Both the position numbers and the translations under genes were made by a program. A stretch of DNA of 64,000 bases from Mucidula mucida (taxonomy: Eukaryota; Basidiomycota; Agaricomycetes; Agaricales; Physalacriaceae), in the NCBI GenBank assembly GCA_015501055.1, contig JADNYV010000082.1, positions 1 through 64,000 on the forward strand, written 5' to 3'. Positions 44,499 to 56,881 of the stretch are shown here, in pieces; positions within the stretch are counted from its first letter, which is position 1, and every line of letters begins with the position of its first letter. The notes under the pieces were generated by a model. It did no database searches. It saw only the letters and a list, made by a program, of their open reading frames with translations, and had not been told where the DNA came from.

Positions 44499-47400
44499 TT
44501 AAGGCGCAAGTTCCATTCTGCGCCAGATTTGCTCCATGAGGGCCGCAGAGGGTAGCGTGACATCAATAGGTTCAGTGTCAGGCGATGGCATGGGTCGGAA
44601 TAGATGTGATGGAAATTGCGACATGGGGACTTCGATGCGAGCAAGCGCAGGTGGCTTCGGCTTGTTCGGATATTGTTGGTGGAAATCGCTGATAGCTTCG
44701 TCGGCATTTTTGAGATTGCATGCCGGTTCCCATGTCTGCTCGTGTGTGCCATAACCCTTCCAGTGAACCTTGTATTGAAAACCCCCGCGGTACTTCCGGG
44801 AATTCACCACTTTCTCAACCTCCCATTCCGGTTCGGCTCCTTCCAGCACAGGTGGTGGACGCGTGTCTCGGGGTTGCGTCGGAAATTGGGGCTCGTGGTA
44901 AGACGTCAACAGGGCCTCATTGAACACGGGATGGATGCTTTTCCACGTGTGAGGAATCTGGAGCTTGTAAGAGCTCGTCCCGACTTTCTTGATCACTTTG
45001 AACGGCCCGAAGCGTTTTTCATCGAGCTTCTTCATTGGTCGGTCCGTGCTGAGATTCGTCCCTTCCAACCATACTTTGTCGCCCACCTTGTATTCTACTG
45101 CGTCTGTCCGCTTCCTGTCATAAAACCGTTCATATCTTCCTTTGCCATCTTCAATGCTGATCCCACTTCGTCCCATGTTTTCCTCATGCCGTCGGCAAAC
45201 TCCTGCGCAGTCTCGTTTCTCGATGCCGTTTGCGGAGCGGTGCCTTTGTAGGGATGTCTGCCCATATCTGCAACGAACGGAGTGACTTTGGTCGCCGAGT
45301 GAACTCGATCGTTGTAAACGAATTCAGCAGAGGGTAGCCATTCGTGCCAGTCGTTTTGATGGTAGTTGACAAATAACCGTAAGAAATGTTCTATCTCTTG
45401 GTTCAGCCGTTCCGTCTGCCCATTTGCCTGTGGATGATATGCCGTTGTAAAGTTTCCTTGTATGCCCAACAACCGGTACAACTCCTTCATGAAACGCGAG
45501 TGGTATTGTGGACCGCGATCATGTATCATCTGTTGTGGCATCCCATGTATGGGGAAAATGCGATCACGGTAAATGCGGGCCATGCCTTCCGACGTCAGAG
45601 TGGTGTGTGTGGGTATGATGTGTAATCGCTTTGTGAAATGGTCCACAAACGTGCTGATTGCATTGTATCCTCCCAATTCTGGCAGCTCTCCAATCATGTC
45701 CGTCCCTACTACCTCTTATGGCTCGCTTGGCACATCAATAGGGTGAAGAGGTGCAGCCGGCTTTGTGCAATGTGACTTTGTGGCCTGGCATTTCTGACAC
45801 CCTTCCATGTATTCATGGATGTCTCGGCTAATTCCAGGCCACCCATAGGTGCGTGTAATCAGCTCGAGGGTCTTGTATCGTCCGGGATGCCCTGCAAGCT
45901 GTGCGTCATGATGCATTCCGATAACTTTTCCCCGCAATTCCTTGTCCTTCGGTATGTAAATATGATCCTTCCATATAATAAGTCCATTTTCCTTCTCTTC
46001 CCATCCTTTTTCTTTGTTTTCTAATGCTTTTTGTACGTATCTGTCTTTGTTTCCTTTTCTTTGTTTGATTTTGTTAAGTAATTCGTCCTCCGGTGTATCT
46101 ACTGTATGTAAAGAGAATTGAATTTGTGAAATAAAAAACTCCGGCTTGAGCAAAACAATGTTTTCGTTATCTTTTTCCCCCTTCTCAAGGCCTGTCATCC
46201 TTGACAAGGCATCAGCTTTCCCCATTGTCTTGCCCGGCTTGTGAATCATCTGTATGTCATACTCCGCTAACTCCGTAACCCATCTCGCCTGCCTCCGATT
46301 TAACTTCTGTGGCTTCCGGAAGTACTGGAGGTTTTGATGATCGGTAAACACCTCCACCGTTTCCTTTGCTCCAAGGAGATATTGTCTCCAGTCGTCAATC
46401 GAGTCCATAATAGCCATCATTTCTTTGTCGTAGATCTCGTAGTTGCGTTCAACTTCATTTAACGCGCGAGATCGGAAAGCCACTGGTCTCCATTTGCCTT
46501 CGACGAACTGGGATAGAACAGCCCCGTTGGCATAGTTCGAAGAATCTGCCTCGACTCGAAACTTGCCGTTATCGCGTGGTACGATCAGAACGGGTTCTTC
46601 CGTCATCCTCCGTTTCAACTCCTCAAACGCCTCGTGCTGCTCCATGCCCCAAACCCACTCGCCCTTCCCGGTTAGCGATGTCAATGGCTTCGCTACTCCC
46701 GCAAATCCCCGGATGAAACGTCGGTAGAAGTTGCAGAAGCCCAGGAATGACTGTACTTCCTTCTTCTTCGTCGGCTCCTTCCATTCCTTCACTACGGCCA
46801 CTTTTGCCGGATCCATCTTCACTTCTCCTCCTCCAACAATAACTCCTAAGTAGTCTACAGTGTGTGCCTCAAAACTACATTTCTCGGGTTTTAAATACAA
46901 CTTATTTACTCGTAATATTTCTAATACCCTTCGTACAATCTGTCTATGCTCCTCGAGAGTGTTCGTAAAGATAAGTATATCGTCCAAGTAAACGATAACA
47001 TGTCCGTCGTCAATCAATTCCTTCAGAATGTAATTCATGAACGATTGGAACGTTGCCGGCGAGTTTGTAAGTCCGAAGAACATGACTGAGGGCTCGAACA
47101 GGCCTCGGTTTGTTCTAAACGCCGCTTTCCACTCATCACCTTCTTTGATCCGGATGTTATTGTAACCCCATCGGACATCCATCTTCGTGAAAACCTTTGC
47201 TCCCTTCAACTTGTCGATAAGCTCCTGAATCAACGGCAAGGGGTATCGGTTCTTGATTGTCATGTCGTTCAACTTCCGATAATCCTGCACTGGCCGAAGG
47301 CTTCCGTCCTTCTTCTTGACAAAGAAGAAGGGTGACCCATAGGTGAAATTGACGGCCGTATACGTCCCGTCCGTATGTTTTCTTCCAGGAATTCATCTAA

Positions 47401-48249
47401 TGCCTTCTGCTCGGATGGACTAAGGGGATAAACCTTGCAGTCAACCGGTTTGGAACCAGGCGTAAGTTCTATCGCGTGATCCCAGGGTCTTCGCTCCGGT
47501 AACTTGTCAAAGTCCGCCTTGCTGAATACATCGGAAAATTCCTCGATGTAAGGTGCAGCAGCGGATGAAGGCTGTTGTGATCTCAGCTTTTCACCGCTTT
47601 TGCGATAGTTGTCCCAGTCCATCCAGAACAAACGCTCTCCCTCCTCCAACTTCTCTTCTATGTCTTCTCCTTCATCTTCCGGTGAGTCGTACTCGGGTAG
47701 GTATCCGCAGCGGTCTGGGCATCGATCAAAAGTCAACGTGGATTCCGTCCAGTTGATCGTGGGGTTGTGATATCGTAACCAATCTAGCCCCAAAAAGATG
47801 CTTGTTTTGCCAAGATTGGTGACGGCCAACTCGATCTTTTCTGCGTGATCGCCGATCTTCATCCGGACCTCCACAAAACCTTCGATTGCTCCTCCCTCGT
47901 TTAGGGTTCCATCCGCATTGTAGACAGGGAGCTTGACCGGTAACTCCTTGATCGGGAGTCCGTTCTTCTCGACGAATTCTTTATTGACACAAGAACCCGT
48001 TGCTCCACTATCAAGAAGGGCACTCGTTTCCCATTCAGAGCCTGTGTGTACGCTCTCTATGGTTACTCGGAGTTTCATGTCCTGCCCCTTTGTTCCCCGG
48101 ATGTACTTCCTCGACTTTTTCAACTCCGTCACAACTTCCACCGCAGCTTCCTTTGTCAACGCTCTGATCGCCATCACCTTCTCCTCCGTCGCTTCTCTCT
48201 CTCTCCGCTCCGGCATCCATGCTCTCAAAATTCCCACTGCTCTCGGCAC
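44499..48249 (-). pseudogene. gypsy element A pol: protease, RT, RNase H, integrase, chromodomain
   Basis: Minus-strand reading. 48249-47269: protease with LLDSGATGSCVNKEF and FLGLDWLRYHNP. 47290-45716: RT with KMDVRWGYNNIRI and [11 protein letters not shown], then RNase H (VEADSSNYANGAVL, FTDHQNLQYFRK) and the integrase zinc finger (HDAQLAGHPGRYKTL, EGCQKCQ). A stop after PSEP (near 45718) splits the integrase; 45697-45095 has the catalytic parts GTDMIGELPE, STFVDHFTKRLHI and YHPQANGQTERLNQEIE. 45176-44499: C-terminal domain KVWLEGTNLS and a chromodomain YKVHWKGYGTHEQTWEPACNL. Chromodomains of this group can direct integration to marked chromatin (established for chromoviruses). The full RT makes A the best reference copy in the window. 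Confidence 0.88.
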
Positions 48250-48424
48250 ATCATCCTCTCTTAGCCGTTGTGCGATCCACTCGGGCGTATTTGGCTCAAA
48301 TCTTTCTTTCGCAGGTTTTGTTGGTGAAGTCGTCGATGATTTTTAGATGTTTCAGTACCCGTACTGTAAATAAATTCTGCATCTGACAACCCTTCCCTTG
48401 ATGACTGCTCCGGCAGGACTGCGT

Positions 48425-49350
48425 CTACTGCGGGAGCTTCGCAAAACCCAACTCTTCGGCCAACTTCTTCTTCTCCTCGTTGTTCATTTCGGTCCATAGA
48501 CCCCGAATCGTCTGGGGTCGACCCTTCTTAGGACAAAACCTGCTGACATGGCCGTGTTCGCCACAGCTGAAGCAAAGTCCTCTTCGACGTGCGTTGTCGA
48601 TGTCCATCAGTCTGCCGGCTCCTCCATAGGTAACGCCGGTGGCATCTCGTCGTGTGATTGGCGTCGGGGGTGGATTCGTAGGGTTGACTCTTGATGTAGC
48701 CGCCTGCGGAGCTTGGGGCCGAACCTGCATGCCGGACCTCTTGCTCGCCGCCCGCCTTCTCCATAGCTGATCAATCTGAATGATCTGTGCCTTCCAATCC
48801 TTGTACTTCTTGGCAACCCATCTCGGCTGCCATAGATCTGGTCGATAATCTTCTCGTTGACATTGGTCTCGAGAAGTCGCACGACAAATGCGTCATCCTT
48901 CGAGTATTCCGCCTGAGTAAGCAGGACTCAACTTCTGAAAGAAATCTTGAGCGGTGTCTTGCCCCTGGCGCAACCGTTCGATCTGATCTTGCGCATCTCG
49001 CGCGAGGTTGGAGTCCACAAATCGCTCCTTCAAATTCTCCTTGAACTCAGTCCAAGAGACTGTCCATTCCTCTTCTTCCTCGTCGAAGTTCTGGTCCGAG
49101 TAGTTCTGGACCCATGCATCAACATGATCTCCTCGGATGTAGGAGAGAACAACATCAATCCTTTCGGAGTCGATGTGAGGTTGTTCTTCTTGTCACGGAT
49201 GTATGTGAACATCGATCGCCACCAGCTCTTGTACTTGGACTTGTCCCCGTCATAGTCATAAGGCTTGTTGACAAGGGATCGGCCTTTGGTTTCGTCATTG
49301 GCGTGATGAGCAGGTGTGTGATGAGCGGCTTTGGGTGCTTCGTTGGACAT
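48425..49350 (-). pseudogene. gypsy element A gag
   Basis: Starts MSNEAPKAAHHTPAHHANDE at 49350; WWRSMFTYIRDKKNN region, then a one-base loss after NNLTS compared with element B shifts the frame. Later gag pieces lie in other frames. A zinc knuckle LCFSCGEHGHVSRFCPKKG is near 48510-48580. Gag coats element RNA in virus-like particles. At least two frame breaks. Confidence 0.85.
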
Positions 49351-49932
49351 GATGGATCGGGGTGATGGGATCAGAGAGTGAAAGGGTGAAGTGGGGATAT
49401 GGGTGATGCGGATTTGGATGAAACGGGTGAGGGAATAGAGGTTTGGATGAATAGGGAGGGATCGCCTAGATCTGAAATAGAATCCAGGACTTGGTAGGGT
49501 GGGGAATGATGATGTGTATCGTAAGGTAAGTAAAGTAGGTAGGTATCGTAACTGTCTACTCTATTTTACCGGCTACTGACTACGTATCTACGGAGCCCAA
49601 GAGCTCGTCACAAGTTCGCAATTGCCCAGCCGACGTCCCTCTGGTGTGAGGTAAGCCGAAGTTTTCCTGGGAACGGGGGTTGACCCGTAAACAGCGCCCA
49701 CTGAAGTGCAACTGCCAAAAGTTCGTTCTCGTGAGAGCGGCTACTTCCAGCACCCGAGGCAGTTATCTCTAACTGTTAGCCGGCGCTACTGGGACCAATA
49801 CACACGTATGCGGACGTGCGCTGGGATTAGGAATCCGTCGATCTGTAAACAGGAAAGGGGATGGGGAATGTGCGATGATCAAACAGCGAAGTGCTGATCG
49901 ACGATCAGGGATGTGTGGTAGGTGGTAGAAAG

Positions 49933-49944
49933 TAGTTCCGATCT
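49933..49944 (-). promoter_or_regulatory. self-complementary primer-binding site, element A
   Basis: On the minus strand, two bases after the LTR, AGATCGGAACTA. It is the reverse complement of TAGTTCCGATCT inside the LTR. See the copy at 52148-52159. Confidence 0.75.
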
Positions 49945-49946
49945 TC

Positions 49947-50475
49947 TGTTAGCGACTGACTAAGCCACGAGACTCAACCAGGTACCGCAGCAAGAACTTA
50001 AAAGAGAAAGTGTTCGCGTTCGTAAGACTAGGCTAGGCCAGGTGTATAAACGAGATCGGAACTAAAGTACAATGATACTACACTACTGCTTATATACTAG
50101 TAAGTCTGTGTTTGAGACTCCTTGTCCATACGCGTTTCCACTAGGGATGCTCCATGCCCTTAACCCAGTGTTGTATGCTACTAGTCCGTGAAACCATTAA
50201 ATACGAGTGGTAACTGCATGTAAGTAATAATACTGAAACGACCATGTGTGCTACGAGTGTCGGCGGTGTGTATACAATAGGGAGTCCATGAGGTATCGGC
50301 ATGTATGATGTCATCCATGTGTTGGGTGTGTGTCCGACATGAGTACGGCTTCGGTAATGAAAAGGAGTATGATCGGTGACGAAACAGATGATGAAACAGT
50401 TCGTTGGTTGATAAGACAAGGCCCCGATAAGATATGATAAGATGTGAAAGTGTGAAAATATGGTCATTCATAACA
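49947..50475 (-). repeat. 5' LTR of gypsy element A
   Basis: 529 bp; nearly identical to the LTRs of element B. Its outer edge touches the inverted copia segment with GTCAT. Confidence 0.9.
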
Positions 50476-51615
50476 GTCATACCCTGGCGGCTGCTTCATG
50501 AAGATTTCTTCTTCGAGTTCTCCATCTAGGTAAGCGCCTTTGATATCCATCTGACCTATTTTAAGGTCCTCAATGGCTGCGATTCTCAGGGCTGCTTGTA
50601 CGGATTCAAGGCAAACGACTGGCGCAAATGTCTTGGTGTAGTCTACACCAGGGATTTGTGAAAATCCCTGTGCAACAAGTCTGGCTTTGTACTGTGACAC
50701 CTGTCCATGTTCATTGTACTTCTTGATGAATGTCCATCTGCACCCCATAATGTCTCGTCCATCTGGTAAGTCGTTTAATTCCCATGTTCCCATCTGATGA
50801 AGCATGCTGATTTCCTCATCCATAGCCTCCTTCCACTTGGGCCATTTGGGCGAGGCTTGTGCCTCTGCTAGGCTTTGCGGGAAGTCATCGCGGTCCATGT
50901 GCTTGCCATTGCCGGCAAGATAGCTCTGGATGACGGCAAGATTTGCGGACTCGGGTGGACTGTGCTCGGATGGCGACGGACGAGGGATTCATGATGTTTG
51001 GGATGAACAAGCATTTGGGTTGTTGAGTTTGGCATATTTGTGTTCTGTCGCGGTGCAACTAGACCGCCGGATTGGTCCTGATGGTGGTTTCGGGATTTGT
51101 GATGGCTTGGGGATTGTCGGTGGCGTAATTGGTGGGTTGACTGCTGTTGGTGCCTCTTTCTTCTGCTGATCCATATCCTGCTCAGACTTTTCTGGCAATT
51201 GCGGGTCGCTAGCACCTCCTGTCTCCCCCTTGAGCTGCATATTGTCAATGTTTTTGACGTCAACTGCTGGTGCCGGCTGCACAAACTCATAGTTCCGTGA
51301 TTTCCGGATGGATCGCAGGCCCGTGTTGTAGTATTTTACGACTACGGGGTCGTCTGAAAACCCAACAAAGGTATGTTTTGTTGCTTTGCTCAAGTTTCCG
51401 CCAAGTTTTGACAAGTTTTTCCCTTCTCTTTTCACCCAGACTGGACACCCAAACTCCCGGAGATGCAAGATGTCGGGCTTCTTGCCTGTCCAAGCTTCTT
51501 CCGGTGTCTTTCCTTCGAGCGCAAGTGTTGGTGCGTGATTGCGGATATATGCCGCATACTTGACCGCACATTCCCACAGGAACGATGGAAGGCCTCGCGC
51601 AATAAGCATTGTGCG
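50476..51615 (-). pseudogene. inverted middle of the copia pol (integrase end to reverse transcriptase)
   Basis: On the minus strand from 51615: MLIARGLPSFLWECAVKYAA (integrase end), then PDILHLREFGCPVWV, a Pro-rich linker, and RT start WKEAMDEEISMLHQMGTWEL with QYKARLVAQGFSQIPGVDY and GQMDIKGAYLDGELEEEIF, ending MKQPPGYD. Both ends fit exactly to the plus-strand copia pieces at 43957 and 56882 when the segment is flipped. A frame change occurs near 50890. The segment is flanked by inward GTCAT and GTGCG, each the partner of a duplication on the other gypsy. Confidence 0.9.
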
Positions 51616-52145
51616 TGTTATGAATGACCATATTTTCACACTTTCACATCTTATCATATCTTATCGGGGGCCTTGTCTTATCAACCAACGAACTGTTTCA
51701 TCATCTGTTTCGTCACCGATCATACTCCTTTTCATTACCGAAGCCGTACTCATGTCGGACACACACCCAACACATGGATGACATCATACATGCCGATACC
51801 TCATGGACTCCCTATTGTATACACACCGCCGACACTCGTAGCACACATGGTCGTTTCAGTATTATTACTTACATGCAGTTACCACTCGTATTTAATGGTT
51901 TCACGGACTAGTAGCATACAACACTGGGTTAAGGGCATGGAGCATCCCTAGTGGAAACGCGTATGGACAAGGAGTCTCAAACACAGACTTACTAGTATAT
52001 AAGCAGTAGTGTAGTATCATTGTACTTTAGTTCCGATCTCGTTTATACACCTGGCCTAGCCTAGTCTTACGAACGCGAACACTTTCTCTTTTAAGTTCTT
52101 GCTGTGGTACCTGGTTGAGTCTCGTGGCTTAGTCAGTCGCTAACA
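51616..52145 (+). repeat. 5' LTR of gypsy element B
   Basis: 530 bp, TGTTATGAATGACC to GTCGCTAACA. Contains a TATA box TATATAAG at 51996-52003 and the predicted transcript start TAGTTCCGATCT at 52028-52039. Confidence 0.92.
51996..52039 (+). promoter_or_regulatory. gypsy LTR promoter: TATA box and predicted transcript 5' end
   Basis: TATATAAG starts 32 nt before TAGTTCCGATCT, whose reverse complement is the primer-binding site. The spacing is what a Pol II TATA promoter needs if the transcript starts at that word. The same arrangement is in the other LTR copies. The start is inferred, not measured. Confidence 0.65.
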
Positions 52146-52147
52146 GA

Positions 52148-52159
52148 AGATCGGAACTA
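52148..52159 (+). promoter_or_regulatory. self-complementary primer-binding site, element B
   Basis: AGATCGGAACTA, two bases after the LTR, is perfectly complementary over 12 nt to LTR bases 52028-52039. No tRNA-like primer site (TGG start) is present. In Tf1 and its relatives the transcript's own 5' end folds onto such a site and is cleaved to give the primer (established for Tf1). Confidence 0.75.
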
Positions 52160-52740
52160 CTTTCTACCACCTACCACACATCCCTGATCGTCGATCAGCA
52201 CTTCGCTGTTTGATCATCGCACATTCCCCATCCCCTTTCCTGTTTACAGATCGACGGATTCCTAATCCCAGCGCACGTCCGCATACGTGTGTATTGGTCC
52301 CAGTAGCGCCGGCTAACAGTTAGAGATAACTGCCTCGGGTGCTGGAAGTAGCCGCTCTCACGAGAACGAACTTTTGGCAGTTGCACTTCAGTGGGCGCTG
52401 TTTACGGGTCAACCCCCGTTCCCAGGAAAACTTCGGCTTACCTCACACCAGAGGGACGTCGGCTGGGCATTGCGAACTTGTGACGAGCTCTTGGGCTCCG
52501 TAGATACGTAGTCAGTAGCCGGTAAAATAGAGTAGACAGTTACGATACCTACCTACTTTACTTACCTTACGATACACATCATCATTCCCCACCCTACCAA
52601 GTCCTGGATTCTATTTCAGATCTAGGCGATCCCTCCCTATTCATCCAAACCTCTATTCCCTCACCCGTTTCATCCAAATCCGCATCACCCATATCCCCAC
52701 TTCACCCTTTCACTCTCTGATCCCATCACCCCGATCCATC

Positions 52741-53668
52741 ATGTCCAACGAAGCACCCAAAGCCGCTCATCACACACCCGCTCATCACGCCAATGACGAA
52801 ACCAAAGGCCGATCCCTTGTCAACAAGCCTTATGACTATGACGGGGACAAGTCCAAGTACAAGAGCTGGTGGCGATCGATGTTCACATACATCCGTGACA
52901 AGAAGAACAACCTCACATCGGACTCCGAAAGGATTGATGTTGTTCTCTCCTACATCCGAGGAGATCATGTTGATGCATGGGTCCAGAACTACTCGGACCA
53001 GAACTTCGACGAGGAGAAGAGGAATGGACAGTCTCTTGGACTGAGTTCAAGGAGAATTTGAAGGAGCGATTTGTGGACTCCAACCTCGCGCGAGATGCGC
53101 AAGATCAGATCGAACGGTTGCGCCAGGGGCAAGACACCGCTCAAGATTTCTTTCAGAAGTTCGAGGTCCTGCTTACTCAGGCGGAATACTCGAAGGATGA
53201 CGCATTTGTCGTGCGACTTCTCGAGACCAATGTCAACGAGAAGATCATCGACCAGATCTATGGCAGCCGAGATGGGTTGCCAAAGAAGTACAAGGATTGG
53301 AAGGCACAGATCATTCAGATCGATCAGCTATGGAGAAGGCGGGCGGCGAGCAAGAGGTCCGGCATGCAGGCCCGGCCCCAAGCTCCGCAGGCGGCTACAT
53401 CGAGAGCCAATCCTACGAACCCACCCCCGACGCCATCACACGACGAGATGCCACCGGCGTTACCTATGGAGGAGCCGGCAGGCCGATGGACATCGACAAC
53501 GCACGTCGAAGAGGACTTTGCTTCAGCTGTGGCGAACACGGCCACGTCAGCAGGTTCTGTCCGAAGAAGGGTCGACCCCAGACGATTCGGGGTTTATGGA
53601 CCGAAATGAATGACGAGGAGAAGAAGAAGCTGGCCGAAGAGTTGGGTTTTGCGAAGCTCCCGCAGTAG
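52741..53668 (+). pseudogene. gypsy element B gag
   Basis: Starts MSNEAPKAAHHTPAHHANDE at 52741; open through RIDVVLSYIRGDHVDAWVQN, where element A has lost a base. Then B itself has lost one base near 53010 (DEEKRN against DEEEEEW in A). Continues as FKENLKERFVDSNLARDAQD and TQAEYSKDDAFVVRLLETN, with the zinc knuckle CFSCGEHGHVSRFCPKKG near 53520-53575. A and B are broken at different points. Confidence 0.85.
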
Positions 53669-56360
53669 ACGCAGTCCTGCCGGAGCAGTCATCAAGGAAA
53701 AGTCGTCAGATGCAGAATCTATTTATAGTACTGGTACTGATACACCTAAAATATCATCGACGACTTCACCAACAAAACCTGCGAAAGAAAGATTTGAGCC
53801 AAACACGCCCGAGTGGATTGCACAACGGCTAAGAGAAGATGAAGTGCCGAGAGCAGTGGGAATTTTGAGAGCATGGATGCCGGAGCGGAGAGAAGAGAAG
53901 CGACAGAGGAAAAGTGATGGCGATCAGAGCGTTGACGAAGGAAGCTGCGGTGGAAGTCGTGACGGAGTTAAAAAGTCGAGGAAGTACATCCGGGGAACAA
54001 AGGGGCAAGACATGAAACTCCGAGTAACCATAGAGAGCGTGCACACAGGCTCTGAATGGGAAACAAGTGCCCTTCTTGACAGCGGAGCAACGGGTTCTTG
54101 CGTCAATAAAGAATTCGTCGAGAAGAACGGACTCCCAATCAAGGAGTTACCGGTCAAGCTCCCTGTCTACAATGCGGATGGAACCCTAAACGAGGGAGGA
54201 GCAATTGAAGGGTTTGTGGAGTTGAAACGGAGGATGACGGAAGAACCCGTTCTGATCGTACCACGCGACAACGGCAAGTTTCGAGTCGAGGCAGATTCCT
54301 CGAACTATGCCAACGGGGCTGTTCTATCCCAGTTCGTCGAAGGCAAATGGAGACCAGTGGCTTTCCGATCTCGCGCGCTGAACGAAGTGGAGCGCAATTA
54401 TGAGATCTACGACAAAGAGATGATGGCTATTATGGACTCGATCGACGACTGGAGGCAATATCTCCTAGGCGCTAAGGAGACAGTGGAGGTTTTCACCGAT
54501 CACCAAAACCTTCAGTACTTCAGGAAACCGCAGAAGTTGAACCGGAGGCAGGCGCGATGGGTTACGGAGTTGGCAGAGTATGACATACAGATGATTCACA
54601 AGCCGGGCAAGACGATGGGGAAAGCTGATGCCTTGTCAAGGATGACAGGCCTTGAGAAGGGGGAAAAAGATAACGAAAACGTTGTTTTGCTAACACCGGA
54701 GTTTTTTATATCACAAATTCAATTTTCTTTACATACAGTAGCTACACCGGAGGACGAATTACTTAACAAAATCAAACAAAGAAAAGGAAACAAGGACAGA
54801 TACGTACAAAAAGCATTAGAAAACAAAGAAAAAGGATGGGAAGAGAAGGAAAATGGACTTATTATATGGAAAGATCGTATTTACATACCGAAGGACAAGG
54901 AATTGCGGGGAAAAGTTATTGGAATGCATCATGATGCACAGCTTGCAGGGCATCCGGGACGGTACAAGACTCTCGAGTTGATCACACGCACCTATTGGTG
55001 GCCAGGAATTAGCCGAGACGTCCGCGAATACGTGGAAGGGTGTCAAAAATGCCAAGTTACAAAGTCACATCGCACAAAACCGGCTGCACCCCTCCATCCT
55101 ATAGACGTACCAAGCGAACCATGGGAGAAAGTTGGGACGGACATGATTGGCGAGTTGCCGGAGTCGGGAGGATACAATGCGATCAGCACGTTCGTGGACC
55201 ATTTCACAAAGCGGCTACGCATTATACCAACACACACCACCCTGACGTCAGAAGGCATGGCTCGTATTTACCGCGATCGAATCTTCCCCATACATGGATT
55301 GCCGCGACAAATGATACACGATTGAGGTCCGCAATACCACTCGCGTTTCATGAAGGAGTTATACCGGCTGTTGGGCATTGAAGGGAATTTCACGACGGCG
55401 TACCATCCACAGGCAAATGGGCAAACAGAACGGTTGAACCAAGAGATAGAACATTTCTTACGGTTATTCGTCAATTACCATCAGAACGACTGGCATGAAT
55501 GGTTACCCTCTGCCGAATTCGTTTACAACGATCGGGTACACTCAGCAACCAAGGTTACTCCGTTCTTCGCAGACATGGGCAGACACCCCTACAAAGGCAC
55601 CGCTCCGAAAACGGCATCGAGAAACGAGACTGCGCAGGAGTTTGCCAACGGCATGAGGAAAACATGGGACGAAGTAGGGTCGGCATTGAAGATGGCAAAA
55701 GAAGACATGAAACGGTTTTATGACAGGAAGCGGACAGACGCAGTAGAGTACAAGGAGGGCGACAAAGTATGGCTGGAAGGGACGAATCTCAGCACAGACC
55801 GACCAATGAAGAAGCTCGATGACAAACGCTTCGGGCCGTTCAAAGTGATCAAGAAAGTCGGGACGAGCTCTTACAAGCTCCAGATTCCTCACACGTGGAA
55901 AAGCATCCATCCCGTGTTCAATGAGGCCCTGCTGACGCCTTACCACGAGCCGCAATTTCCGACGCAACCCCGAGACACGCGTCCACCACCTGTGCTGGAA
56001 GGAGCCGAACCGGAATGGGAGGTTGAGAAAGTGGTTAATTCCCGGAAGTACCGCGGGGGTTTTCAATACAAGGTTCACTGGAAGGGTTATGGCACACACA
56101 AACAGACATGGGAACCGGCATGCAATCTCAAGAATGCCGACGAAGCTATTCGCGATTTCCACCAGCAGTACCCAAACAAGCCAAAGCCACCTGCGCTTGC
56201 TCGCATTGAAGTTCCCATGTCGCAATTTCCATCACATCTATTCCGACCCATGCCACCGCCTGACACCGAACCTCTTGAGTCACGCTACCCTCTGCGGCCC
56301 TCATGGAGCAAATCTGGCGCAGAATGGAACTTGCGCCTTAAGGAGGGGGTGATGTTATGA
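53610..56360 (+). pseudogene. gypsy element B pol with in-frame protease to RNase H deletion
   Basis: 53610-55325 is one open frame: linker, protease start LLDSGATGSCVNKEF up to EGGAIEGFVE, then directly [20 protein letters not shown] of the RT-RNase H junction; the rest of protease and all RT palm motifs are absent. RNase H and integrase follow (FTDHQNLQYFRK, HDAQLAGHPGRYKTL). A TGA stop at 55323 replaces an Arg codon before GPQYHSRF. 55350-56360 continues with YHPQANGQTERLNQ, KVWLEGTNLS and a chromodomain YKVHWKGYGTHKQTWEP. The join has GGAG on both parental sides, so microhomology-mediated loss is likely. Confidence 0.87.
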
Positions 56361-56881
56361 ATGACCATATTTTCACACTTTCACATCTTATCATATCTTA
56401 TCGGGGCCTTGTCTTATCAACCAACGGACTGTTTCATCATCTGTTTCGTCACCGATCATACTCCTGTTCATTACTGAAGCCGTACTCATGTCGGACACAC
56501 GCCTAACACATGGATGACATCATACATGCCGATACCTCATGGATTCCCCATTGTATACACACCACCGACACTCGTAGCACACATGGTCGTTTCAGTATTA
56601 TTACTTACATGCAGCTACCACTCGTATTTAATGGTTTCACGGACTAGTAGCATACAACACTGGGTCAAGGGCGTGGAGTTATCCCTAGCGGAAACACGTA
56701 TGGACAAGGAGTCCCAAACACAGGCTTACTAGTATATAAGCAGTAGTGTAGTATCATTGTACTTTAGTTCCGATCTCGTTTATACACCTGGCCTAGCCTA
56801 GTCTTACGAACGTGAACGCTTTCTTCCTTAGTTCTTGCTGTGGTACCTGGTTGAGTCTCGTGGCTTAGTCAGTCGCTAACA
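56353..56881 (+). repeat. 3' LTR of gypsy element B
   Basis: 529 bp, preceded by the polypurine tract AAGGAGGGGGTGA (56340-56352). Ends GTCGCTAACA and touches ATGAC of the copia. Confidence 0.9.

Larger units (their letters stand above)
43958..50475 (-). mobile_element. gypsy element A (chromovirus), hybrid of two insertions
   Basis: 6.5-kb Ty3/gypsy element on the minus strand with both LTRs. Its flanks do not match each other: CGCAC on the left (43953-43957), GTCAT on the right (50476-50480). They match element B instead, which shows that A and B are recombinants. Same family as C and the solo LTRs. Frameshifts and stops make it non-autonomous. Confidence 0.92.
51616..56881 (+). mobile_element. 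gypsy element B (chromovirus), hybrid, internally deleted
   Basis: 5.27-kb element on the plus strand with two LTRs. Left flank GTGCG (51611-51615), right flank ATGAC (56882-56886): mismatched, but each matches element A in inverse sense. It lacks about 1.25 kb compared with A, from mid-protease to the end of RT. Arms A and B form a large inverted repeat around the 1.14-kb copia segment. Confidence 0.92.

Noticed and set aside
44536..45251. Plus-strand ORFs opposite the gypsy A integrase and chromodomain (also 55542-56225 minus)
   Set aside because: They are antisense shadows of a recognisable pol frame.
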